From Planctomycetota bacterium (GTDB taxonomy: Bacteria > Planctomycetota > MHYJ01 > JACQXL01), in contig JACQXL010000183.1 of NCBI GenBank assembly GCA_016208805.1, positions 1 to 15,783 on the forward strand: 15,783 nucleotides of DNA, read 5' to 3'. The notes under the pieces are model-generated. The model was not told where the DNA came from, did not search any database, and saw only the letters and a list, made by a program, of their open reading frames with translations. Within the stretch, counting starts at the first letter, position 1. Each line of letters starts with the position of its first letter. Of the stretch, positions 1-5,530 are shown piece by piece. A program made the position numbers and the translations under genes.

Positions 1-26
1 CACCGATTATACGATATTTTCCCCAT
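1..26 (-). CDS. 5' end of an unidentified minus-strand gene, cut by window edge
   Basis: On the minus strand a strong Shine-Dalgarno sequence (GGAGG, complement of about 34-38) lies 7 nt before an ATG at 26-24. Eight codons, MGKISYNR, are then open to the window edge. Too little remains to assign a family. The start is supported only by the ribosome-binding site and its spacing. A hairpin (40-59) lies just upstream. The gene would diverge from the repeat-protein remnant that follows. Confidence 0.35.
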
Positions 27-30
27 CTGA

Positions 31-438
31 GTTCCTCCTATATGGCATTATTGCCATATCTTTTATCGGCTCAGAAGGGGTTTTAGGATAAGCTCTAATA
101 AGGTGCATATCAGTTATCAGGGTAATGGTCTCCTGAAATATGCGACCAATGCTACTGGTTCATGGGTCTATTCCACCATTGATTCTGCAGGCGTTGTTGG
201 CGCTGACACCTCCATTACCCTTGACTCTAATAATAAGGTCCATATCAGTTATCTTGATTTGGTCAATCAAGACCTGAAATATGCGACCAATGCCACTGGC
301 GTCTGGGTCTGTTTCACCCTTGATTCGGAAGGCGATGTTGGGTTGTTCACCTCCATTGTCCTTGACTCTAATAATAAGGTGCATATCAGTTATCATGATT
401 ATACCAATGGTGACCTGAAATATGCGACCAATAAATGA
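31..438 (+). pseudogene. Remnant of a secreted-type repeat protein (47-residue 'VHISY/LKYATN' repeats)
   Basis: The frame is open from 31 to the stop at 436-438 and holds about two and a third copies of a 47-residue unit with the motifs NNKVHISY, DLKYATNATG and W(V)xxTxDSxGxVG. The DNA period is exactly 141 bp (TTGACTCTAA at 221 and again at 362). Proteins made of these units are usually long, secreted, beta-rich proteins of unknown role. Here there is no signal peptide, no ribosome-binding site and only a GTG at 103. The first unit begins in mid-motif with one codon lost compared with the other copies. The last copy stops abruptly after KYATNK, where other units continue with TG. I therefore read it as a truncated remnant whose ends were replaced by unrelated sequence. 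An assembly break in a repetitive gene is the main alternative. Confidence 0.55.
40..59. repeat. 8-bp perfect hairpin upstream of the leftmost gene
   Basis: ATATGGCA (40-47) is the exact reverse complement of TGCCATAT (52-59), with a 4-nt TTAT loop. It sits immediately upstream of the minus-strand ribosome-binding site at about 34-38. It could be an operator or a leader hairpin. Function is not determinable from sequence. Confidence 0.45.
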
Positions 439-544
439 GAGCAAATCCTCTCGGGGGATTCGGGGGACCCCGTCATACGACGGGGCAGGCGCCCCTCTGG
501 GCAGGCATCCTTAATAGGAAGGATGAAGTTATATGGCTTACTCT

Positions 545-803
545 GAACTCTTGCGAAATGGGAAAAAGACCACCCGGAGAGTGTCATTCTGAGCCCGAAG
601 GGCGAAGAATCTCGTCCCAAATACGCATAAAACGGAGATTCTTCACTTCGTCCCGCTGAAGCGGGACTCCGTTCAGAATGACATTCTGAGCCCGAAGGGC
701 GAAGAATCTCGTCCCAAATACGCATAAAACGGAGATTCTTCACTTCGTCCCGCTGAAGCGGGACTCCGTTCAGAATGACAAAAGGGGCATTTCGCAAGAG
801 TTC
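545..803. mobile_element. MITE-like element: 16-bp inverted repeat around a tandem duplication
   Basis: GAACTCTTGCGAAATG (545-560) has its exact reverse complement at 788-803. Between them lie two copies of a 97-bp unit, which themselves start with CATTCTGAG and end with CAGAATGA. The nested inverted structure, the size of about 260 bp and the lack of coding capacity resemble a non-autonomous miniature element or a REP cluster. No target-site duplication could be established by eye, so mobility is inference. Confidence 0.5.
585..778. repeat. Perfect 97-bp tandem duplication
   Basis: Unit 1 (585-681) and unit 2 (682-778) are identical by eye. Each unit has complementary ends (CATTCTGA / TCAGAATG) and internal inverted segments (GAAGAATCTC / GGAGATTCTTC and CCCGCTGAAGCGGG). 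Perfect identity suggests a recent duplication or ongoing homogenisation. Confidence 0.85.
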
Positions 804-1044
804 GGTTACTCCACGAACACGCCCCGTCCCGACGGGATCCCTGTCGGGAAAAGCTTTCCGGGTCTGAGCCTGCCTGTGCGGGCGACCCGCACGCAGACAG
901 GCAAGAACCCGTTCTCCCGATGTAACATCGGGGTCAGGGTGAACCCGGAACGGGTAAGAGACTGGTATGAGACAGGATACATCTCTTAAGTGTCTCGTCA
1001 AGTCCCTGTTAGTTAATCTGTGTAATAATCAGCGGCTATTTTTC

Positions 1045-1073
1045 TTGCTTGAACTAATCTGATTTGGTATACT
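1045..1073 (+). promoter_or_regulatory. Promoter-like sequence for the PIN toxin, leaderless geometry
   Basis: TTGCTT (1045-1050) and TATACT (1068-1073) are separated by 17 bp. The -10 box matches consensus at 5 of 6 positions; the -35 is weak. Only six bases separate the -10 from the ATG at 1080, so the predicted transcription start coincides with the start codon. No Shine-Dalgarno sequence is present, consistent with a leaderless mRNA. Confidence 0.45.
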
Positions 1074-1079
1074 TATTAT

Positions 1080-1538
1080 ATGCGAATATATTTGGATACG
1101 ACCATCCCCAATTATTATTTTAATGAGCATACGCCGGATAAACAAAAAGCCGCTCACAAATTATTCGCTCTTTTGAAGACAGGTAATTTTGATGGTTATA
1201 TCTCGGATGTGGTTCTAAGAGAACTAATGAAAACGGCAGAGGTAATCCGCCAGAGGAAAATGGTAACCCTGGTAAAAGAATTATCAGTGTTAGAGGTTAC
1301 TCAAGAATGTATTCGTTTAGCCGATGAATACATCAAAAACAATATTATTCCGGCGCTGAACCGGGATGATGCGCTTCATATTGCGCTGGCCAGCATCTAT
1401 GGGATAGATTTTCTGGTTAGTTATAATTTTGAGCATATTGTAAAGGTGCGGACAATTGACCGGGTGACCGGTGTTAATTTGCTATGCGGCTATAAAACCC
1501 CGCGAATTGTCAGCCCGGAGGAGGTGTTAGATGTTTAA
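1080..1538 (+). CDS. PIN-domain ribonuclease, VapC-like toxin
   Basis: This 152-residue protein has the size and motif order of a single PIN domain. It shows an N-terminal LDTTIPNYYF strand with Asp6, a conserved Glu48 in VLRELMK, Asp96/Asp97 in RDDALHIALAS, and the final LVSYNFEHI segment where Asn116 stands near the fourth acidic position. PIN proteins of this type are Mg2+-dependent ribonucleases, mostly toxins of type II toxin-antitoxin pairs. The C-terminal 'GY..PRIVSPEEVL' tail is typical of a stand-alone PIN subfamily. It overlaps the next small gene by 8 bp (1531-1538), so the two are translationally coupled. The ATG at 1080 has no ribosome-binding site but lies at the predicted transcription start. 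Recognition of the PIN domain is confident. The RNA target and toxic activity are inferred. Confidence 0.8.
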   Translation: MRIYLDTTIPNYYFNEHTPDKQKAAHKLFALLKTGNFDGYISDVVLRELMKTAEVIRQRKMVTLVKELSVLEVTQECIRLADEYIKNNIIPALNRDDALHIALASIYGIDFLVSYNFEHIVKVRTIDRVTGVNLLCGYKTPRIVSPEEVLDV

Positions 1539-1731
1539 AATATCGGAACTCAATCCAAAAGATAAAGTCCTTGACGAAATCCACCAGATTCAGCGGGGAT
1601 TGGCACAGGAGGATAAGGGACTGTCAAGCAGGGAACTGGTTAGAAAATTGCAGACGGTTCGGAGGGAACTGTCAAAAAAGTATCACTTCAGTCCCCGAGT
1701 GATTTCATCTCATAAAGCGAACGTCTCGTAA
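1531..1731 (+). CDS. Small partner protein of the PIN toxin, probable antitoxin
   Basis: The protein has 66 residues, is rich in charged residues and looks largely helical, with the motif LDEIHQIQRGLAQEDKGLSS. The start ATG at 1531 lies inside the end of the PIN gene and is preceded by a strong GGAGGAGG ribosome-binding site (about 1517-1524). Small proteins with an 'E(I/L)..IR/Q....EEKGLS..EL' pattern commonly accompany PIN proteins of this subfamily and are assumed to be antitoxins. No DNA-binding fold could be recognised. The order is toxin first, antitoxin second, the reverse of classic vapBC. The last residues run towards the repeat-rich spacer, so the native C-terminus may have been altered. 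Confidence 0.55.
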   Translation: MFKISELNPKDKVLDEIHQIQRGLAQEDKGLSSRELVRKLQTVRRELSKKYHFSPRVISSHKANVS

Positions 1732-2160
1732 GATGCGTATGATCTCGTAGGACAGCCCTCTCACCAGCCGAAGGCACCTGTCTGCCGTCTACCTGCCCCG
1801 ATGGACATCGGGACGTAGGCAGGTGCTCGGCACAGGCAGGCCTCATGCAGGGGCAGGCATAATTCACTCCGTCCCCCGATGTCCCCGCCTGAACGGACGG
1901 GCAGGCGCCTTTGGCGTGACCTCTCGCCGAATGGTACACGTCGCTCACCTTACCACCCGATTTTTTCAGAAACACTACAGGGTATGGGAGATGTTATACA
2001 CGAGTATGAGAGGTGTAGGTGGGGGGTTTGGGGGGGGGTATAGTATAGGGGTGTTACCGGTTTATTCCTATTTTGCTACAGGTTGCTACATTTTAGCCAC
2101 AGATTTCACAGATTTTACCATTTTTATTGACCACTTATTAAATATATGTAATCTGTGGCT
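1732..2160. repeat. Gene-free spacer with palindromes and a G-rich tract
   Basis: No supported gene. The stretch holds a copy of the CCCGATG-GACATCGGG palindrome (1797-1812), several inverted CCTGCC/GGCAGG segments (about 1781-1910), a G-rich tract (2019-2051), and an 11-bp inverted repeat AGCCACAGATT (2095-2105) / AATCTGTGGCT (2150-2160) that ends at the next start codon. CACAGATT-type repeats also occur at 8375-8392. Confidence 0.7.
2019..2051 (+). other. G-rich tract with G-quadruplex potential
   Basis: Runs of 6, 9 and 4 guanines lie at 2021-2026, 2030-2038 and 2048-2051, separated by TTT and a 9-nt spacer. The 9-G run can be split to give four tracts, so a quadruplex on the + strand is possible. 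It lies about 110 bp upstream of the HTH gene. A homopolymer of 9 G is also prone to sequencing error. Confidence 0.4.
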
Positions 2161-3036
2161 ATGAATAGACCCTTAACCCTGAACGAACTCGCCCATTACC
2201 TAAATGTCTCCCGCTGGACCCTGATGCGCTGGATTAAGAAGGGGCAGTTACCGGCTAAAAAGATGGGCGGACGCTGGGTCGTGGAGGAACGTATCCTGCA
2301 CAAGTTCTCTATTGAGCGTGACCCTTGTCTCTTTACGGCCGCCTCACCCAAGAAACTGACCCCGGTAGCCGATATCCATTCACCTTACGGCATCCGCAAA
2401 GCGACCTATCGGGACAACCCGCCCATCAAGTTAAAAGAGGTGGTGGAGAACCTCGGCGTCTGCTGCCGGACCGTTACCGGCTGGATTAAACAGGGCAAAT
2501 TAGCCGCATCCAAAATGGGCGGGCACTGGGTCGTCTGGCAGAACGACTTGGAGGAGTTTATCAAACGGCGACTGCTCTTTGTGGAAGATGCGGCGTTCGG
2601 GATGCTCTTTTTCAGCCCTCGTGTTCTTGAGCAATACCGCAAGGACTTCAAGTATTACGTGCACGAGGCGGGCTTCCACGGCCGGGTCGGCAACAAAGAG
2701 GCGCGCGCCCGGATGCACCAGTCACGTTCACTGACTAAAAGGCATCCCTATATCTGGCCCAAAGAATTCTTCGGCCGGGACGATTACAAATTGATGGATA
2801 CTCGTGGCTTTGCGGAACTGATGTTCTGGAAAGTCAGGCACAAAGATAGTGCGGCTGTTGAGGCATGCCGATTACAGCCGACTATACCCGGCAGTAATTC
2901 GTCCGCCTCAGGCGGACTCAAACTGCCGGAGTACGGCGGCTGGATGATTGCGGTTGACCCGCGGGCGTTTTACCTCCTGCCTGAACCAGAACGCAATAAA
3001 TGGCAACCGTTCCAAATCCATAAACCGGTCTTTTAG
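2161..3036 (+). CDS. Protein with two excisionase-type helix-turn-helix domains and an unknown C-terminal domain
   Basis: From ATG 2161 the protein has 291 residues. Two HTH_17 (MerR/excisionase-like) domains are visible at about residues 5-50 and 89-137. Each has an LxExxxxLxV segment followed by a (R/G)WIK(K/Q)G(Q/K)LxAxKMGGxWVV wing. Such domains bind DNA in phage excisionases and plasmid or element regulators. The remaining 150 residues, rich in aromatic and basic residues, are not recognised. A short palindrome (2901-2917, GTCCGCC-TCA-GGCGGAC) lies in frame and encodes SSASGG, apparently an inserted repeat. GTG 2155 is an alternative start, but both it and the ATG lie at the edge of an inverted repeat and neither has a ribosome-binding site. 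Regulation of a local element is inference. Confidence 0.7.
   Translation: MNRPLTLNELAHYLNVSRWTLMRWIKKGQLPAKKMGGRWVVEERILHKFSIERDPCLFTAASPKKLTPVADIHSPYGIRKATYRDNPPIKLKEVVENLGVCCRTVTGWIKQGKLAASKMGGHWVVWQNDLEEFIKRRLLFVEDAAFGMLFFSPRVLEQYRKDFKYYVHEAGFHGRVGNKEARARMHQSRSLTKRHPYIWPKEFFGRDDYKLMDTRGFAELMFWKVRHKDSAAVEACRLQPTIPGSNSSASGGLKLPEYGGWMIAVDPRAFYLLPEPERNKWQPFQIHKPVF
2901..2917. repeat. Intragenic palindrome in the double-HTH gene
   Basis: GTCCGCC (2901-2907) and GGCGGAC (2911-2917) form a perfect 7-bp stem with a TCA loop. It is read in frame as part of SSASGGL in the otherwise charged and aromatic C-terminal domain, as expected for a REP-type element inserted in coding sequence. Confidence 0.55.
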
Positions 3037-3117
3037 GCATACCCATATATTTTTAGCGGTCGTTAAAGTTTTCTACCTGCTATGCCGATAAGATAATTGG
3101 GAAGAGAGAGTAATATA

Positions 3118-3233
3118 GAGCACCCAGCACCTATCCAGCACCCATCCCGAAAGGATAGGTGCTTGGATGGGTGCTGGGTCTAAGAACCAGTAACGCCCAG
3201 CCCCTGCACGCAAGGGCTGGGCTAACTGGTTCT
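3118..3233. repeat. Two consecutive inverted repeats before the FlgM-like gene
   Basis: First, ACCCAGCACC (3122-3131) pairs with GGTGCTGGGT (3170-3179), with further direct and inverted copies of CACCTATCC/GGATAGGTG inside. Second, AGAACCAGT (3183-3191) pairs with ACTGGTTCT (3225-3233) and GCCCAGCCC (3195-3203) with GGGCTGGGC (3214-3222). The second stem abuts the ribosome-binding site of the gene at 3246. The CCCAGC/GCTGGG vocabulary is shared with the element at 5219-5447. Confidence 0.65.
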
Positions 3234-3245
3234 AAGAGAGGGAGT

Positions 3246-3488
3246 ATGAAAATAGACGACAACGAGGAAATCTTCCTTGAACAGACTAAAAATATCTCCG
3301 ATGCCGCTTACCACGATATCCCGCCCACCCGGATAAGCGTTTTTATCAATACGCTCCGCCGGATGCCGGAGGTCAGATGGGATAAGGTCAATTACCTGAA
3401 GGCGCTCGTCCAGAATGGGGAATACGAGACCGAGCAACGGCTTAAAGGCGCCGCTAAGAAGGTTACCGCCTTCCTGCTTAAGGATTAG
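3246..3488 (+). CDS. Small FlgM-like (anti-sigma-28-like) protein
   Basis: This is an 80-residue acidic-to-neutral protein starting at ATG 3246, with a GAGAGGGAG ribosome-binding site just upstream. The in-frame GTG at 3159 lies inside a hairpin and is rejected. The C-terminal half has the pattern 'R(V/I)..I....PEVRWDKVNYLKALVQNGEYE...L...AKKVTAFLL', which resembles the sigma-28-binding region of FlgM ('KV..LK..I..G.Y.......A.KLL'). FlgM holds the flagellar sigma factor inactive. No flagellar gene is visible nearby, so a link to motility is unsupported, and the resemblance is a pattern match made by eye. A general anti-sigma or regulatory role is possible. Confidence 0.45.
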   Translation: MKIDDNEEIFLEQTKNISDAAYHDIPPTRISVFINTLRRMPEVRWDKVNYLKALVQNGEYETEQRLKGAAKKVTAFLLKD

Positions 3489-3535
3489 TTAGTAAACTGA
3501 TTTAGCGGATTAATCGGATAAATCTGCTTACTCAA

Positions 3536-4111
3536 ATGGCGGAAATACACCATCCACCGCAAGTCAAACTGATTGTTGGCATCATTTCTAAATACGCAGA
3601 CCTTTTTGAGCCGGTAGAGGAGAAATTGTTTGCCGGATTCGGCGTAATTGACTTGAAAAGCGATATAATGTCCTTTGAGTTCACTGATTATTACACCGCA
3701 GAGATGGGCGCACCGCTGAAACGGCAGTTCCTTGCTTTCCAGAAGTTGATTGACCCGGCCGAGATTGCTTCAATTAAGATAAGAACCAACCAGATAGAGA
3801 ATGACTTTGCCAGTAAATTTCTGGATTCCCGCTTACGCGGGAATGACAAAGAGCAAAAGGTGTCAAGGCCGGTCAACCTTGACCCCGGTTATGTGGATAA
3901 CAGCAAACTTGTTTTAGCCAGCACCAAGGATTATGCGCACCGGATTTACCTGCAAGACGGTATTTACGCCGAGGTGACATTGCAATACAGCGCATCAAAA
4001 CGCTCGTTCCAGCCCTGCCAATGGACATATCCTGATTACCAAACCCAAGCATATCTTGATTTCTTTAACCGCGTCCGAGAGATGTATCGTAAACACGAAT
4101 CCCACAAATAA
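3536..4111 (+). CDS. DUF4416 family protein with an in-frame repeat insertion
   Basis: The protein has 191 residues. Family hallmarks are visible: an N-terminal PQVKLIVGIISK strand, FTDYYTAEMG at about 49-58, RPVNLDPGY at 111-119, KLVLASTKDYAHRIYL at 124-139, GIYAEVTL at 142-149 and WTYPDY at 163-168. The function of DUF4416 is unknown. Residues about 95-106 (FLDSRLRGNDKE) are encoded by a palindromic repeat (3821-3847) that also occurs in the spacer at 5346-5372. This insertion sits between the TNQIE helix and the RPVNLDPGY motif, in a likely surface loop. The start ATG at 3536 has only a weak ribosome-binding site. The family assignment is confident. Confidence 0.85.
   Translation: MAEIHHPPQVKLIVGIISKYADLFEPVEEKLFAGFGVIDLKSDIMSFEFTDYYTAEMGAPLKRQFLAFQKLIDPAEIASIKIRTNQIENDFASKFLDSRLRGNDKEQKVSRPVNLDPGYVDNSKLVLASTKDYAHRIYLQDGIYAEVTLQYSASKRSFQPCQWTYPDYQTQAYLDFFNRVREMYRKHESHK
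3821..3847. repeat. REP-type palindrome inserted inside the DUF4416 gene
   Basis: The 27 bp matches the half-unit at 5346-5372 at 24 positions by eye (CTGGATTCC...GGAATGAC). It forms an ATTCCCGC/GCGGGAAT stem and keeps the reading frame open as LDSRLRGND, a translation commonly seen for this repeat type. Confidence 0.8.
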
Positions 4112-4119
4112 AACGAATG

Positions 4120-4147
4120 ACACGAATTATTCGTGTTCCTTGTTTTT
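4120..4147 (+). terminator. Possible weak terminator after the DUF4416 gene
   Basis: ACACGAA (4120-4126) pairs with TTCGTGT (4130-4136) across a TTA loop and is followed by TCCTTGTTTTT. The stem is short and AT-rich, so termination is uncertain. The hairpin lies 12 bases before the -35 box of nadA and could instead be an operator. Confidence 0.3.
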
Positions 4148-4148
4148 C

Positions 4149-4177
4149 TTGACTTCCTGGCTTCCTTATAAAATAAT
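4149..4177 (+). promoter_or_regulatory. nadA promoter, leaderless geometry
   Basis: TTGACT (4149-4154) and AATAAT (4172-4177) are each 5/6 to consensus and 17 bp apart. The -10 ends six bases before ATG 4184, the same spacing seen for the PIN gene. No Shine-Dalgarno sequence precedes the ATG. A leaderless nadA transcript is the simplest reading. Confidence 0.55.
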
Positions 4178-4183
4178 AACACT

Positions 4184-5119
4184 ATGGATGAGATAGTTAC
4201 GCAAATTAACCGATTGAGGAAAGAGCGTAATGCCATCATCCTGGCGCATAATTACCAGCGGCCCGAAGTGCAGGATATCGCCGATTATGTGGGCGACTCG
4301 TTAGGCTTGGCCCAGACCGCCGCAAAAAGCAAGGCGGAGATAATAGTTTTCTGCGGTGTCCATTTTATGGCCGAGACCGCGGCCATCATCTGCCCTGATA
4401 AAACAGTCCTGATGCCCGACCCCCACGCCGGCTGTCCGCTGGCCAATATGATTACCCTGCGGGAATTACGCAAACTCAAGGCGGCGCATTCCGGTGCCGT
4501 AGTGGTTACTTATATCAACAGTAGCGCCGAGATTAAGGCCGAATCGGATTATTGCTGCACCTCCTCCAATGCGGTCAAGGTCGTTCAATCCATTCCGCCG
4601 GGCCAGGAGATTATCTTCATCCCGGACCAGCACCTGGGGAGTTATGTCCAGTCGCAAGCCGGTCGGCCAATGATACTCTGGCGGGGTTATTGCCCGACCC
4701 ACCAGCGGATTCTATCTGATGATATTAAGAAGAAGAAATCGGAACATCCCAAGGCGTTGGTGGTGGTTCATCCGGAATGCTCATCTGATGTGGTGGCGCT
4801 GGCCGATAAGGTCGCCTCTACCAGCGGGATTCTAAAGTATTGTAGGGAATCTCCCGCCTACGCCGAGGCTTCGGCGGGCAGGCCCGTCCGGGAGTTCATT
4901 ATCGGCACGGAAATCGGGCTCCTGCACCGGCTGCAAAAAGAGAATTCTGATAAGGTGTTTATGGCCGGTTCTGACTTAGCCGATTGTCCGAATATGAAAC
5001 TAAATACGCTGGAGAAGATACTCTGGTCGTTGGAGGATATGGTCTATGCGGTGAAAGTGGCGCCTGAAATCGCTGCGGGGGCGTTGAAATCAATCAACCG
5101 GATGCTGACCATAGTTTAA
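4184..5119 (+). CDS. nadA: Quinolinate synthase A
   Basis: This cytoplasmic [4Fe-4S] enzyme condenses iminoaspartate with dihydroxyacetone phosphate to quinolinate, the second step of de novo NAD synthesis from aspartate. The 311 residues show the family motifs in order: ILAHNYQRPEVQD (19-31), GDSLGLAQ (37-44), VFCGVHFMAETA (55-66), PDPHAGCPLA (78-87), YINSSAEIKA (110-119), CTSSNA (125-130), FIPDQHLG (145-152), GYCPTH (168-173), VHPEC (195-199) and GSDLADCPNMK (262-272). The cluster ligands are Cys84, Cys170 and Cys268. The third ligand is about 14 residues further along than in typical NadA (for example Thermotoga maritima Cys254). The difference is explained by an inserted palindromic repeat encoding PAYAEASAGRP at about residues 224-234. 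nadB and nadC are not in the window. Confidence 0.95.
   Translation: MDEIVTQINRLRKERNAIILAHNYQRPEVQDIADYVGDSLGLAQTAAKSKAEIIVFCGVHFMAETAAIICPDKTVLMPDPHAGCPLANMITLRELRKLKAAHSGAVVVTYINSSAEIKAESDYCCTSSNAVKVVQSIPPGQEIIFIPDQHLGSYVQSQAGRPMILWRGYCPTHQRILSDDIKKKKSEHPKALVVVHPECSSDVVALADKVASTSGILKYCRESPAYAEASAGRPVREFIIGTEIGLLHRLQKENSDKVFMAGSDLADCPNMKLNTLEKILWSLEDMVYAVKVAPEIAAGALKSINRMLTIV
4853..4878. repeat. Palindromic repeat inserted inside nadA
   Basis: CCCGCC (4853-4858) pairs with GGCGGG (4873-4878), with GCCGA/TCGGC-type complementarity inside. The frame reads PAYAEASAGRP, a translation known from REP-like elements in coding regions of several uncultured phyla. It accounts for the extra length before Cys268 of NadA. 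Confidence 0.8.
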
Positions 5120-5142
5120 AAGATGAGAGATGAAAGAAAAGG

Positions 5143-5171
5143 TTGACAATAATATTACAAAATCATAATAT
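5143..5171 (+). promoter_or_regulatory. Candidate promoter upstream of the SPOR protein gene
   Basis: TTGACA (5143-5148) is a perfect -35. TAATAT (5166-5171) lies 17 bp downstream and matches TATAAT at 4 of 6 positions. If used, it would give a leader of about 350 nt through the composite inverted repeat to the gene at 5531. Confidence 0.4.
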
Positions 5172-5302
5172 AAATGCAATGCAGTATCAGTTAAATCTGC
5201 TTACTAAAAGGAGGCGAAGCCCAGCCCAGCACCCACTTTGTAGAGTGGGCTTGGTAATATTGATACTCACAGTAATAATGTCCTAAAGGACTTACTTTGA
5301 CT

Positions 5303-5372
5303 GTCATTCCCGCGTAGGCGAGAATCCAGTCAGATAAAGGGTTATCTGGATTCCTGCTTTCGCAGGAATGAC
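5303..5372. repeat. REP-type stem-loop pair
   Basis: GTCATTCCCGCG...GAATCCAG and CTGGATTCCTGC...GGAATGAC face each other around AAAGGG. The right half (5346-5372) is the near-identical partner of the copy within the DUF4416 gene. Confidence 0.8.
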
Positions 5373-5530
5373 CCAAGGGGGCGGACATTATATATATGAG
5401 CCTCAATAGTTAGGCGTCTGTCTTACAAAGTAGGTGCTGGGCTGGACATAAATGGCTGTAACGGTTTTCCCCCGCCCCGACATCCGTCGGGACGGGCGAA
5501 ACCCTAACAGCCACTAATGGAGGCACAATT

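Larger units (their letters stand above)
439..1079. repeat. Gene-free stretch packed with palindromic repeats
   Basis: No credible gene is seen. Palindromes include CCCCGTC/GACGGGG (468-474/479-485), the composite element at 545-803, an inverted repeat at 868-902 (GTGCGGG/CCCGCAC core) and CCCGATG-TAA-CATCGGG (916-932). The last belongs to a short palindrome family that recurs at 1797-1812, 10873-10903 and inside bzdN (15396-15413). Long minus-strand frames here encode only repeat translations. Confidence 0.75.
5120..5530. repeat. Gene-free spacer with a composite inverted repeat
   Basis: A 24-bp arm at 5219-5242 is complementary to 5424-5447 at 22 positions. It encloses a REP-type stem-loop pair at 5303-5372 (GTCATTCC ... 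GGAATGAC). A further palindrome lies at 5475-5497 (CCCGAC-ATCC-GTCGGG core). No gene is supported. The right end supplies the GGAGG ribosome-binding site (about 5519-5523) of the next gene. Confidence 0.7.

Noticed and set aside
585..778. CRISPR array
   Set aside because: There are only two directly abutting identical 97-bp units, with no spacers, and the units are inverted-repeat elements.
399..1001. 200-codon open frame on the minus strand
   Set aside because: It runs across the palindromic repeats and the 97-bp duplication; its translation is repeat-derived (for example CHSERS and SEESPFYAY segments), with no family resemblance and no ribosome-binding site.
1823..2164. 113-codon open frame on the plus strand
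   Set aside because: It covers palindromes and the G-rich tract, is glycine-rich by composition alone, and has no ribosome-binding site.
5179..5286. 35-codon frame after the candidate promoter at 5143-5171
   Set aside because: It runs into the composite inverted repeat, has no ribosome-binding site and no recognisable protein features.
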